Positions 1-7,003 of a DNA stretch of 10,119 nucleotides are shown piece by piece. The position numbers were made by a program, and so were the translations under genes. The stretch comes from Podila epigama (lineage: Eukaryota > Mortierellomycota > Mortierellomycetes > Mortierellales > Mortierellaceae), in contig JAAAVE010001112.1 of NCBI GenBank assembly GCA_015679605.1, forward strand, positions 1 to 10,119. The letters are read 5' to 3'. Under the pieces are notes generated by a model. It searched no databases. It was not told the DNA's origin and worked only from the letters and a program-made list of their open reading frames with translations. Position 1 is the stretch's first letter. Every line of letters starts with the position of its first letter.

Positions 1-1063
1 TTTCTTGCCTCGACGATCTTGCATGTTGGTCCTTTTCACTCTCGCTTTCATCTGAATACGAATCGGACTGAGAATCCTTGTTGCGGTGGCTTGCCCTTGA
101 CGAACGTTTCCTTTCATCCTTGGATTTCCTGGAATGGTGTCGATGGCGATGGCGACTGCGCTCATCATCACTGTCACTGTCACTGTCACTGTCACTGTCA
201 CTGTCCTCCCTATCATAGCGGTCACCTTTTTTGTCCTTCTTGTCTCTCTTGTGCTTCTTTGACTTTTTGCTCTTTTTATCCCGTGCCTCTTTCTTGCTCT
301 TCTTTCGTTTTGATCGCGACGTTGATGACGAAGATCCTAGTCCTGTTTCAGAAGGCCTGTCAAAAAGCGGATCGTAATCTTCCTGAAAGTACTTGTCCAT
401 TTTGGAGCCGAGGTTAGAGGTTGTGTCGTAATGCTTTGCTCCTCGTCCTCGCACCTTTAGTGTACATGGTGAGCGTGATCTTGAACTCGACCTAGACCTT
501 GACCTAGACTTTGACCTCGAATCTGATCTAGATCTTGGTCTCCTGCTTCTGGCAGCCTTGTTGTCAGATAGTTTCTGTTTGTGATGCGATCGACCCCTTT
601 CACGCTCATGCACCCGCTTATCCAGCTCTGCTAGCAGTTCCTTGGCGGCGGCCTCGCTCTGTTCCTTCTCGGCCTTGATCAAAGCCTGGTTATGTTCGTC
701 GGTGCTCTTGAGTATAGAACTGAGAAACCGCTTATTGGTTTTAAGTCCATTGCTATCAGCGCGTGCAACGACAACGCCAGAGCCCAGTTGAACTCTATCA
801 TTGTTATTCTTGATCCCTTGCTTGTAGGCATCGAGACCGACTGCTCTGTATTTGGACTGGTTCTCACTGGCCTGCTTCATGATCATGTCCGCCACAAGTT
901 TGTCCAAGTCCTTGTCAGACACATTGCTAGCCTTGCCTCCAATCGCAGCTCGGACGAGATCAGAAACAATGGAGGATAGCGTGCCGCTCTGTTTGGTGCC
1001 ATTGCTATTCGCACTCTTTTTCTCTGTCTTGGTTCTGGACTTGTCAGTCGATGAGTGCTCCAT
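1..1063 (-). CDS. SR/Lys-rich nuclear protein, probably RNA-processing related (partial, C-terminus outside window)
   Basis: An uninterrupted minus-strand reading frame gives 354 codons from the ATG at 1063 to the left edge, with no stop, so the C-terminus is missing. Residues 1-160 are not low-complexity and look like a folded or helical N-terminal region, including RFLSSILKSTDEHNQAL at about 112-128 and a charged helix to about 155. Residues about 172-199 are an RS domain (SRSKSRSRSRSSSRSRSP). A second conserved-looking patch, KMDKYFQEDYDPLFD, lies at 221-235. Then come a Lys-rich stretch (about 250-280), a run of SD dipeptides (287-299) and a His/Arg-rich tail. RS and Lys-rich tails of this kind are typical of nuclear-speckle and pre-mRNA splicing proteins. 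The N-terminal TD-x-HN patch reminds me of fungal proteins annotated as splicing-factor-like, but I cannot name the family. An in-frame ATG at 1099 would add 12 hydrophobic residues; 1063 is preferred because it has G at +4. The gene is divergent from the dehydrogenase at 1692. Confidence 0.85.
   Translation of the reverse strand, partial: MEHSSTDKSRTKTEKKSANSNGTKQSGTLSSIVSDLVRAAIGGKASNVSDKDLDKLVADMIMKQASENQSKYRAVGLDAYKQGIKNNNDRVQLGSGVVVARADSNGLKTNKRFLSSILKSTDEHNQALIKAEKEQSEAAAKELLAELDKRVHERERGRSHHKQKLSDNKAARSRRPRSRSDSRSKSRSRSRSSSRSRSPCTLKVRGRGAKHYDTTSNLGSKMDKYFQEDYDPLFDRPSETGLGSSSSTSRSKRKKSKKEARDKKSKKSKKHKRDKKDKKGDRYDREDSDSDSDSDSDSDDERSRHRHRHHSRKSKDERKRSSRASHRNKDSQSDSYSDESESEKDQHARSSRQE
169..204. 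repeat. (CACTGT)6 hexanucleotide repeat inside the SR-protein gene
   Basis: Six perfect tandem copies of CACTGT. Read on the minus strand this is in frame and encodes alternating Ser-Asp at about residues 287-299 of the SR-rich protein. Since six bases are two codons, gain or loss of a copy would keep the frame and only change the length of the acidic, probably phosphorylated SD tract. Confidence 0.9.
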
Positions 1064-1149
1064 TAGCAGTGAGAGGTTCAAAAAAGTCCAATGTTCATGC
1101 ATGCTTCACAGGTGTCACCTTGTCTCTTTGAAGAGAGGATTTTTTTAAC

Positions 1150-1167
1150 CACGTGTAGTCATGTGAC
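1150..1167. promoter_or_regulatory. Paired E-boxes, possible bHLH (Cbf1/USF-type) site
   Basis: CACGTG at 1150-1155 is followed by CATGTGAC at 1160-1167, whose reverse complement GTCACATG fits the RTCACRTG consensus bound by yeast Cbf1-type bHLH factors. The centres of the two hexamers are exactly 10 bp apart, about one helical turn. They lie 90-100 bp upstream of the SR-protein start. Function is inferred from motif only. Confidence 0.4.
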
Positions 1168-1256
1168 TGAGAGAAGCCCGCCCGCATTTCGTCATTTTTT
1201 CCCCGCAAAACATGAAAGAGCTAGGCAATATCCAAAGCTCATGCATGTCCATGCGT

Positions 1257-1287
1257 CTATCTCTCTCTCTTTGTGTGTGTGAGTGTG
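1257..1287. repeat. Compound CT/TG microsatellite
   Basis: A (CT)n tract runs directly into a (TG)n tract in the divergent intergenic region. It is low-complexity DNA of the kind common in fungal promoters and has no coding value. Confidence 0.75.
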
Positions 1288-1504
1288 ATGGAGAGGAACA
1301 GAAGAGTGAAAAAGTCCGCACAGCAAAAGTAAAGAGAGAAAAAGGAGATAGGCCAAGAGCGGGCGCGAGAGTACCAAAAACGGAAGCGCTTTGTTTCTTG
1401 CCCACATCGATGGACAAAAAGGCGTTGTTGATGGAGGATGACGGGCAATGACCTCTTTCTCTTCAGTCATCATGAATAATCTTTCTTGTTCTTGACAGAA
1501 CAGA

Positions 1505-1510
1505 TATAAA
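1505..1510 (+). promoter_or_regulatory. TATA box of the dehydrogenase gene
   Basis: TATAAA lies 187 bp before the ATG at 1692. A start site 25-40 bp downstream would give a leader of about 150 nt, and the stretch from 1511 to 1691 contains no ATG on the plus strand, as expected for a scanned leader. A second TATAAA at 1661-1666 is too close to the ATG to be the main promoter element. Confidence 0.6.
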
Positions 1511-1691
1511 GAGTAAGACTCTCTTCAACAGAACCATTTTGCTAATATCACATTCAAAAACTACAAACATCTCAGCTCCACCAACATCAGAAAAAAAAAG
1601 ACATTGTCATTCCTCCTCCAACATTCTCTGGAAACGACTTCATTTTGACCTAAAGAAATATATAAAAAAAAGCACTAGATCACATACCACA

Positions 1692-2732
1692 ATGCACCAC
1701 CTTCTTCACCTCAAGCACCAGGATCGAATTGGCTGGATTGGACTTGGCGAGATGGGTTACAGCATGGCGAGCAACCTGCAACGATACCTCGTTTCAAGAT
1801 CCCTGTCCATGACCGTCTGGAACCGCACTCCTTCCAAAAGTGCAAAAATGCACCAAAAGTATGGTGTTCGAGTAGCAGAGTCACTCGAAGACTTGGTCGC
1901 GCAGAGCAATATCATCTTTACGTCCCTGTCGAATGATGCAGCGGTTGAAGAGATTTACGAGATTTTGATTGACCTTGCAGGTCAAGTCGAACATAACATT
2001 ATCTTTGTCGAGACATCTACCATTTACCCGACCCTTGCCACACAACTCAAGGAACGACTTGCAGCCACACCGCAGCACACTTACCTCCAGTGCCCTGTCT
2101 TTGGTCGACCTCCTGTTGCCAAGGCTGCCAAGCTTGTATGGGTCACCTCAGGGGACGAAAAGGCGATCAAGAAGATGTGCTTGTATTTTACGACCATGTC
2201 CAAGAGCATTATCCACCTCAAGACACCGAATGTTGCATCTGCCTGCTCGTTCAAGCTCATTGGCAACTTTTTCTTTGTTGGGATGATGGAGGTCCTAGCA
2301 GAGGGGTTGACACTGGCAGAAAAGGCGGACGTAGGCCAAGGATCGGTTCTCAAGTTGATCGAGGCCCTTCTCCCAACGTCTTCTTGGACCGAGTATAGTC
2401 AAAGGTTGATTCAAGGGCCAAGGTCCAAGGAGAACGGTTTCTCGGTTGATTTGGGGTTGAAGGACGTCGGGCATATGCGCCGACTAGCGACAGAGACGGG
2501 GGCGTCTTTGCCAACAGCCGATTTGGCGTATGGTCATCTTCTAGCAGTACAAGAACGAGGCAAAGGCGACCAAGATTGGGGTAGTCTGATTTCGGCCCTC
2601 AGAGTGTCTTCTAATATGGATGCTGAGGTGGTAGCAGCTGCCATTGCCCAGGTATCTGCCAACTCTTCACCTCTGGCTTCTTCTCGGAGCTCGGTCTCAT
2701 CAATCGATGGGTATCCAGAAAAGAAGGCTTGA
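1692..2732 (+). CDS. NADP-dependent beta-hydroxyacid dehydrogenase, 3-hydroxyisobutyrate dehydrogenase/GLYR1-like
   Basis: A single-exon gene of 346 residues. The N-terminal Rossmann fold shows GLGEMG at 17-22 within IGWIGLGEMGYSMASNL, and WNRTPSK at about 43-49, where the Arg after strand 2 suggests NADP(H) preference. The substrate-loop motif is ETSTIYP at 107-113, followed by CPVFGRPPVA at 134-143, a variant of the usual APVSGG loop. Lys188 and Asn192 in FKLIGN fit the catalytic KxxxN of this superfamily. The all-alpha C-terminal domain follows, with GLKDVGHM at 255-262 and the typical GKGDQDW near 290. The last 30 residues are a Ser-rich tail. Family members reduce or oxidise small beta-hydroxyacids; the true substrate cannot be read from sequence. 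The frame is open upstream to about 1539, but without an ATG. The ATG at 1692 has A at -3 and leaves the Rossmann fold whole. No obvious organelle signal follows it, so cytosolic location is likely. Confidence 0.9.
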   Translation: MHHLLHLKHQDRIGWIGLGEMGYSMASNLQRYLVSRSLSMTVWNRTPSKSAKMHQKYGVRVAESLEDLVAQSNIIFTSLSNDAAVEEIYEILIDLAGQVEHNIIFVETSTIYPTLATQLKERLAATPQHTYLQCPVFGRPPVAKAAKLVWVTSGDEKAIKKMCLYFTTMSKSIIHLKTPNVASACSFKLIGNFFFVGMMEVLAEGLTLAEKADVGQGSVLKLIEALLPTSSWTEYSQRLIQGPRSKENGFSVDLGLKDVGHMRRLATETGASLPTADLAYGHLLAVQERGKGDQDWGSLISALRVSSNMDAEVVAAAIAQVSANSSPLASSRSSVSSIDGYPEKKA

Positions 2733-2772
2733 TTTGCATGTGAGGACAAAGGAATAGTCGTAAAGTCTGCGC

Positions 2773-2778
2773 AATAAA
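2773..2778 (+). terminator. Poly(A) signal of the dehydrogenase gene
   Basis: AATAAA lies 40 bp after the stop codon at 2732 and is followed by a T/G-rich stretch, consistent with cleavage near 2790-2800. Confidence 0.6.
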
Positions 2779-3714
2779 AAACGTAGGTTGATGATATTTG
2801 TGATGGATCGATCTCTCTTTGCAAACGATAGGCGAGGTTGATGCCAAGACTATTGGATAAAACGCTGTATGGTTGGTTTCTCTCCCTATGCTTTGCTAGT
2901 ACAACAGATTACGGGATCTCTTTTGGTTGCGTGCTCAGTTGCTGTTGGACCAAGCATGAGTAACAACGAGGAGAAGAAGGAAAAAAAAACATAGTTTTGG
3001 TTCAGGTCAGGGTCACCGGCCAACAGGCCAGTGCTGAGTGGTAAAGGCTTTTCCTCCAAGGGCCGTCCAGGTACAATCTCCCCTTTTTTTTGTCCAAACG
3101 AGAACGAGATATGAGTGGAAGAAGAAAGGAAGAGAGTGGGTTGGCTTAACTTTTCTGTCAAAACGAGAGAGAAAAAAGCCACATTTCCACACACAGCCAC
3201 TCAATGGGCTGATCGCCTTTGTGTTGGCGCAATGCCCCAGTGCTGGGACCTGCTCTGTACGTGAATGTACGTTGAAATGGCCAGCTGTGCTGAGATTCCG
3301 ACGTGGATGAGGTATGGAGAAAAAAAGTGTCCAACCGCCACCAGTCGCCATTGTTTCACAGGACATAAAAAAATTATCCATCGCTTACATCTGATTGGCT
3401 GCAAGTTAGAAGACCCCTGTCCCAGTGAACAGCGCACGAGCGAATCAGATCGACACCGCCCTGAATTTTAGTGCAGGGTTCTCTAAGCGGAGTGGCATTT
3501 TCCCTTAATACACTCAACGCAACGTCCACAAAAAGTTTTTTTGTTTGCTATGTTTGGTAATTTGTTGCCAGCTTTGCAAAAAAAAAACGAGAGACATTTG
3601 TGCCTGAAGTTCAAAGTTGCACAGGGCATTGAACAGTTTTCTTTCTCAGCAAAAAAGCCCGCCTCCAACATTGTGCCAAAGGAGAAAAAGATATCTGAAG
3701 AAGAAAAAAAAAAA
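2779..3714. other. Intergenic region upstream of the expansin-like gene
   Basis: No convincing gene. The open frames here lack ATG starts or have low-complexity translations. Visible items are homopolymer A and T tracts, CCCCT motifs (for example near 3078 and 3412) resembling fungal stress-response elements, and an inverted CCAAT (ATTGG at 3394-3398). These may belong to the promoter of the gene at 3835; the assignments are motif-only. Confidence 0.55.
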
Positions 3715-3720
3715 TATAAA
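3715..3720 (+). promoter_or_regulatory. TATA box of the expansin-like gene
   Basis: TATAAA follows an A-rich run, 120 bp before the ATG at 3835. It predicts a pyrimidine-rich leader of roughly 85 nt with no ATG, typical of a strongly expressed fungal gene. Confidence 0.7.
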
Positions 3721-3737
3721 AAGGAAGGGCAAAGTCA

Positions 3738-3773
3738 TCTTCATCTCATTCTTCATCTCACACTTCATCTCAC
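3738..3773 (+). repeat. Three tandem 12-bp repeats in the leader of the expansin-like gene
   Basis: TCTTCATCTCAT (3738-3749), TCTTCATCTCAC (3750-3761) and ACTTCATCTCAC (3762-3773) are consecutive near-identical units. They sit where the transcription start and early 5' leader are expected from the TATA box at 3715, so they may be initiator or leader elements. Confidence 0.75.
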
Positions 3774-3834
3774 TCATACACATCCAATTCTCTCTCTCTT
3801 CCTTCTTCAAACTATCAAACAAATCTAATTCACC

Positions 3835-4290
3835 ATGGCTTTCATCTACAAACTCGCTATCGTCGCCACCGCCGCTCTTGCCATGGTCGCTGCCGCCCCT
3901 GTCGAACAAGTTCGCCACACCAGCGCTAGATTGATTCCCGCTGATCAGATCCCATCTGCCGATGAGACCTTGGTTTCCGCTGCCGCCAGCACCTACTCTG
4001 GCGTTGGCACCTGGTTCACTGACACTGTCGGTAGCTGCGGCACCCCTTTTGACACCAACGACATGATCGTCGCCATGAACGCCGCCTTGCAAGGACCCAA
4101 CGGTGGCACCGCCCAGTGCGGTCGCAGCGTCCGCATCGAGCATAACGGAAAGTCTGTTGTTGCCCGCGTCACCGACACCTGCCCCTCCCAGTACTGCAGC
4201 TCGGGCTCTTTGGATCTCTCCCAAGCCGTCTTCAAGCAATTGGCTGACCTCGATGTCGGTGTCATTGACATCAAGTGGTCCTTTGTTTAA
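3835..4290 (+). CDS. Secreted expansin-like / RlpA-like double-psi beta-barrel protein
   Basis: A 151-residue single-exon gene starting with ATG in a good context (TTCACCATGG). Residues 1 to about 20 form a signal peptide with a hydrophobic Ala-rich core and a likely cut after Ala20 or Ala21, followed by a short linker. From about residue 55 a double-psi beta-barrel domain runs to the end: GVGTWFTDT at 56-64, SCGTPFDTND at 67-76, QCGRSVRI at 94-101, VTDTCPSQYC at 112-121, LDLSQAVFKQLA at 126-137 and VIDIKW at 143-148. The four mature cysteines (68, 95, 116, 121) could form two disulphides. Asp114 matches the conserved Asp of the TDTC motif. There is no second carbohydrate-binding domain, unlike plant expansins, so it resembles the short fungal barwin/RlpA-like secreted proteins, thought to act at the cell wall or outside the cell. 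Strong use of GCC, GTC and ACC codons suggests high expression. Enzymatic activity is not established for such proteins. Confidence 0.9.
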   Translation: MAFIYKLAIVATAALAMVAAAPVEQVRHTSARLIPADQIPSADETLVSAAASTYSGVGTWFTDTVGSCGTPFDTNDMIVAMNAALQGPNGGTAQCGRSVRIEHNGKSVVARVTDTCPSQYCSSGSLDLSQAVFKQLADLDVGVIDIKWSFV

Positions 4291-4627
4291 AAAATCATAA
4301 TTCCTCTTGATGGGCTCGATCCCGCCCCTCTTTGTACTTTTATTATATACTTGCTTATATCATAGACCGGGAAATGAGTGATAGAGAGTGGAGAAGTTTT
4401 TGTTCCAATACCTTGACTGGTCTCAAGGTCAAAAACCCCCTCTTCTCGATCCTCTATCTATCTTTCCTTTGTAGCATTTCGTACACAACCACTTTCTTCC
4501 TCTTTGCTGGTTCATGGAGGCTATTAAAAAAAATTTACAAATACAAATCATCCGCTTTTCCCAATGTAATATTCTTGAGTTTGATTTTGATAACTTTGTC
4601 TTTTTATTATATTTAAATATATTTTTT
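4291..4627. other. AT-rich convergent 3' region
   Basis: The stop codons of the plus-strand expansin-like gene and the minus-strand HMG gene face each other across 337 bp. The stretch is AT-rich with T-runs and holds both 3' UTRs. I see no AATAAA on the plus strand; a TTTATTATATA stretch near 4339 may serve instead. A hydrophobic plus-strand open frame at 4332-4616 begins at TTG, not ATG, and is judged non-coding. Confidence 0.65.
4603..4608 (-). terminator. Poly(A) signal of the HMG-box gene
   Basis: AATAAA on the minus strand, 20 bp past the HMG gene stop codon (4628-4630), in a strongly AT-rich context. Confidence 0.55.
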
Positions 4628-6595
4628 TTACAATAACTCTATTGCGTTAGCAAAGTAACTATGTGGATCTTGTGAGACACCAACACCGTTTGCTCCTACA
4701 CCTCCAAGAGATGAAATGGACGAGCATGTCGAAAGTGCTGGTGACATCATTACATCCTCTTGCATCAATGGGAATTGGAAAGACTGTTGGTGACTTGGCA
4801 TCATGACTGTCGCTGATGATGCTGTCAAGGCGGTCGAGAGTGGCAATGCGGACGTGGATAGGTACTCTTGACCACTGCTGACGTTGCCACTGCTGTTATT
4901 GAGAGATGAAAGCGTCATGTAGGGATGTTGTAGTGGAGTCGAGACTGGTGAAGGAAGCAATGATGCAAGGTCCCGTTGAAGACGGTCCATCTCAATTGAG
5001 AATTGGATGGCAGTGTTGCTCTCTTGGCCGTCGTTGCCATTGGCGGTGGTGGCAGTTAGATCACTTTCTGAAAGTGGGCTTGACTTTTTAGGGCTCATGT
5101 CCATCATGTTTGACTGGATACTGTGACTGGACGTTGTAGGTGTCTGACCATGGAGAAAGACAGTGGAGTGATTTTGTACTTGTTGTTGCTGGTACTGTTG
5201 CAGTTGCAATTGCTGCTGCTCCTGAGTCTGATGAAGATTATATTGAAGACCGTAGCTCTGCTGGTTATGTTGTTGGTACTGCTCAAACAGTTGGCGCATC
5301 ATTGATGCCGAAGGCGAACCAGCAACGTCTGGTGCTGATGCCCAAATAGATGCGTCATGGCTGGCCAGACACTCGGGTTCAAATCCTTCGATTGTCAAGG
5401 GTTCCGCAAAACTTGCAGTGTCCATCAGCAAAGGAGAATGCATCCAGTAGGTTGGTCGACCACTGGGATCGAGGCTAAAGTCGGAGCTGATGCTGGTGGC
5501 CGAACTGGAGCTTGACTCAATACTGTTGAAGTGATCTTGTTGTTCTTGAACAATGGCGTGGAGGACTTGGTCGTTGCTATACCGCTCTTGTTGGGAATCG
5601 CTATCCTCATCATCGCCACCAATCTCGAAATCGCTAAGTTCGGAGCTACTCTCGCCATAGTCGCTGCGGTGGAAGACGGTACCGGTATTGATGGTCTGGG
5701 AGGGGATTGTTGGGGAGGGGCTAGAGGTGGAAAGGAAACTGGATGCTCCTAGGTGTGAGCCAACCATGAAGACTTGGTTGCATGAGCCTGAGCTGAAGAG
5801 GAGTGAAGATGAACAACCACGCTGAGAGGGTACGACACCTGAGGTGCTAGAGTGAGAGTAACTGGCGCGCTTATGCATGCTTGCCCCAGGATACGGTGCA
5901 TTCGAAGGAATGTAGCGCTCAGTTCGGGAGACGCTACGAGCTGGCCGTGCGTTGTTCTGGATGCTGTTGATGCTCATCAAGTCCTGGTCCATGGTCTCCG
6001 GCAAGGTGAGTGAGGCCGAGCGGGAGAGCACGTTGCTGTTGGCCCTCTTTTTGAAGGCGGTCGCTGTCGAGGTTGAGCTTGAGGGCGAAGGAGAAGCCAA
6101 AATTTTGTGGGAGAAGGAATCTGGAGAGGACGTGGCGCCAAGCGCAGCCCTACGTGCAGCTTCCGCCGAGGCAGCAAGTTGGAGAGCGCGCTTTCCGGTG
6201 CCTCGCTTTGCGGGTGTGAACTTGTATCCGGGAAACTTGATGGCGTGTTCCTGCTTGGCTTGCTCAGCTAGGGCGGCATAGTGGGCCTTACGCTCAGGTG
6301 ATTCCTTCTTCCAGGCCATGGCCAACTTGGTTGAGAGCTCAGTGGCGACGAGGCCAGCGTACTTGGTAGCGTGTTCTTTGCGGTAGATGAGGAAGGAGTT
6401 GGGTGGCCGAGGAATCTTTTTACTTGAGCCAGGCAAGGTGTTGCCGGATGAGGGTACAATCTTGTTATCCATTATGTTTGTTGCCTTGTGTGCGTCAAAA
6501 AAGTCATGGGTCGAGATGGATGAAGTAGAAGTGAAGGGCGATGAGAGGGATGAAGTAGAAGAAGAAGAAGAGGATGATTGAGAGGAGTATGTCAT
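4628..6595 (-). CDS. HMG-box transcription factor, MATA/SOX-like class
   Basis: A single-exon gene of 655 residues; the ATG at 6595 has a good context (GCAACCATGA). The frame is open to 6817 without another ATG, and that part encodes low-complexity hydrophobic sequence. Residues 1-35 are Ser/Thr-rich. One HMG box spans about 61-130: IPRPPNSFLIYRKEH at 61-75, Trp95 in AMAWKKESPERKAHY, then LAEQAKQEH and FPGYKFTPAKR. The RPPN-F-YR start and FPGYK-P-KR end are hallmarks of the sequence-specific MATA/SOX-type box that bends DNA through the minor groove. Basic residues at both ends can act as nuclear signals. The rest is disordered: Ser-rich, an acidic patch DDEDSD near 325-332, and a Gln-rich tract at about 435-473, which suggest activation domains. 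Family members control mating, development or stress programmes. No other mating-locus gene is seen in the window, so a mating role is not supported. Confidence 0.9.
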   Translation of the reverse strand: MTYSSQSSSSSSSTSSLSSPFTSTSSISTHDFFDAHKATNIMDNKIVPSSGNTLPGSSKKIPRPPNSFLIYRKEHATKYAGLVATELSTKLAMAWKKESPERKAHYAALAEQAKQEHAIKFPGYKFTPAKRGTGKRALQLAASAEAARRAALGATSSPDSFSHKILASPSPSSSTSTATAFKKRANSNVLSRSASLTLPETMDQDLMSINSIQNNARPARSVSRTERYIPSNAPYPGASMHKRASYSHSSTSGVVPSQRGCSSSLLFSSGSCNQVFMVGSHLGASSFLSTSSPSPTIPSQTINTGTVFHRSDYGESSSELSDFEIGGDDEDSDSQQERYSNDQVLHAIVQEQQDHFNSIESSSSSATSISSDFSLDPSGRPTYWMHSPLLMDTASFAEPLTIEGFEPECLASHDASIWASAPDVAGSPSASMMRQLFEQYQQHNQQSYGLQYNLHQTQEQQQLQLQQYQQQQVQNHSTVFLHGQTPTTSSHSIQSNMMDMSPKKSSPLSESDLTATTANGNDGQESNTAIQFSIEMDRLQRDLASLLPSPVSTPLQHPYMTLSSLNNSSGNVSSGQEYLSTSALPLSTALTASSATVMMPSHQQSFQFPLMQEDVMMSPALSTCSSISSLGGVGANGVGVSQDPHSYFANAIELL

Positions 6596-6970
6596 GGTTG
6601 CTTTAAAAATAAGATCTGAGACGTGAGGTGTAGACTGAAGCGTAAGATTGTCCGAGGGCAATTGAATATGTGTGCGCGGTAAGATATGTAAAGTAGAGGT
6701 GAAAGTCGTTGAATATGCAATGTACAGCTGGTAAGAAAAAAAGGTGATCAAAAGGAACAAGAAATGCAATGAAGTAACAAAAAGAACAGAAAAGAAATTA
6801 TAATGATGGGAATGCAAAAAAAGAGTGAGTGTGGATTAATACAGAGTGAATGAAAAGCAATTGATGGAGAAGGATGGTCGTCGGGTTAGATCTGAGATAC
6901 TTGAAGAATGGAAGAGATAGATAGATAGAAAGAGACAGAGAAACATGGAGATAGAGAAAGAACGAAGAGA
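6596..6970 (-). other. Predicted 5' leader of the HMG-box gene
   Basis: From the TATA box at 6998-7003, transcription would begin near 6970, giving a leader of about 375 nt. It contains only one upstream ATG (6946). It is long for a fungal leader, which fits a regulated transcription factor. No clear GT-AG intron was seen on the minus strand. Confidence 0.5.
6836..6946 (-). CDS. Upstream ORF in the leader of the HMG-box gene (36 codons)
   Basis: ATG at 6946 opens a 36-residue frame ending in TAA at 6836, about 240 nt before the main ATG. The peptide is hydrophobic and Ser-rich at its start (MFLCLFLSIYLF), partly because it reads through a GATA tetranucleotide repeat (6916-6928). The start context is weak (T at -3), so leaky scanning is likely. 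Translation is not shown; the case for it is position and the absence of any other ATG in the leader. Confidence 0.3.
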   Translation of the reverse strand: MFLCLFLSIYLFHSSSISDLTRRPSFSINCFSFTLY

Positions 6971-6997
6971 GAAGAGAGGCTGGAGAGGTTGTGTGCT

Positions 6998-7003
6998 TTT
7001 ATA
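6998..7003 (-). promoter_or_regulatory. TATA box of the HMG-box gene
   Basis: The minus strand reads CGTATAAAAGC, a consensus TATA element about 400 bp upstream of the ATG at 6595. No other minus-strand TATAAA lies between it and the coding start. Confidence 0.55.

Larger units (their letters stand above)
1064..1504. other. Divergent intergenic/promoter region between the SR-protein and dehydrogenase genes
   Basis: About 440 bp separate the minus-strand start at 1063 from the plus-strand TATA box. Both genes must be transcribed outward from here. The region holds paired E-boxes (1150-1167), purine/pyrimidine-biased low-complexity DNA (about 1256-1400) and no TATAAA box oriented toward the SR gene that I could find. 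The short open frames on both strands here are low-complexity, overlap one another, and look like chance. Confidence 0.7.

Noticed and set aside
1539-1691. Upstream in-frame extension of the dehydrogenase (51 codons)
   Set aside because: It begins at TTG, has no ATG, and the sequence is a T/A/C-rich leader between a TATA box and a well-placed ATG at 1692.
3646-4239. 197-residue minus-strand open frame opposite the expansin-like gene
   Set aside because: It is a shadow: strong third-position C bias in the real gene removes stops on the other strand, and its Gly/Ala-rich translation shows no domain.
4332-4616. 94-residue hydrophobic plus-strand open frame in the convergent 3' region
   Set aside because: It starts at TTG, and its membrane-like character comes from T-rich DNA; it also overlaps both predicted 3' UTRs.
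5375-5386. tRNA-like B-box (GGTTCAAATCC)
   Set aside because: It lies inside the HMG-box coding region and no tRNA stems or A-box surround it.
6596-6817. 74-codon upstream extension of the HMG-box protein with hydrophobic segments
   Set aside because: The first codon is TTG, no ATG precedes 6595 in frame, and the region fits an untranslated leader.
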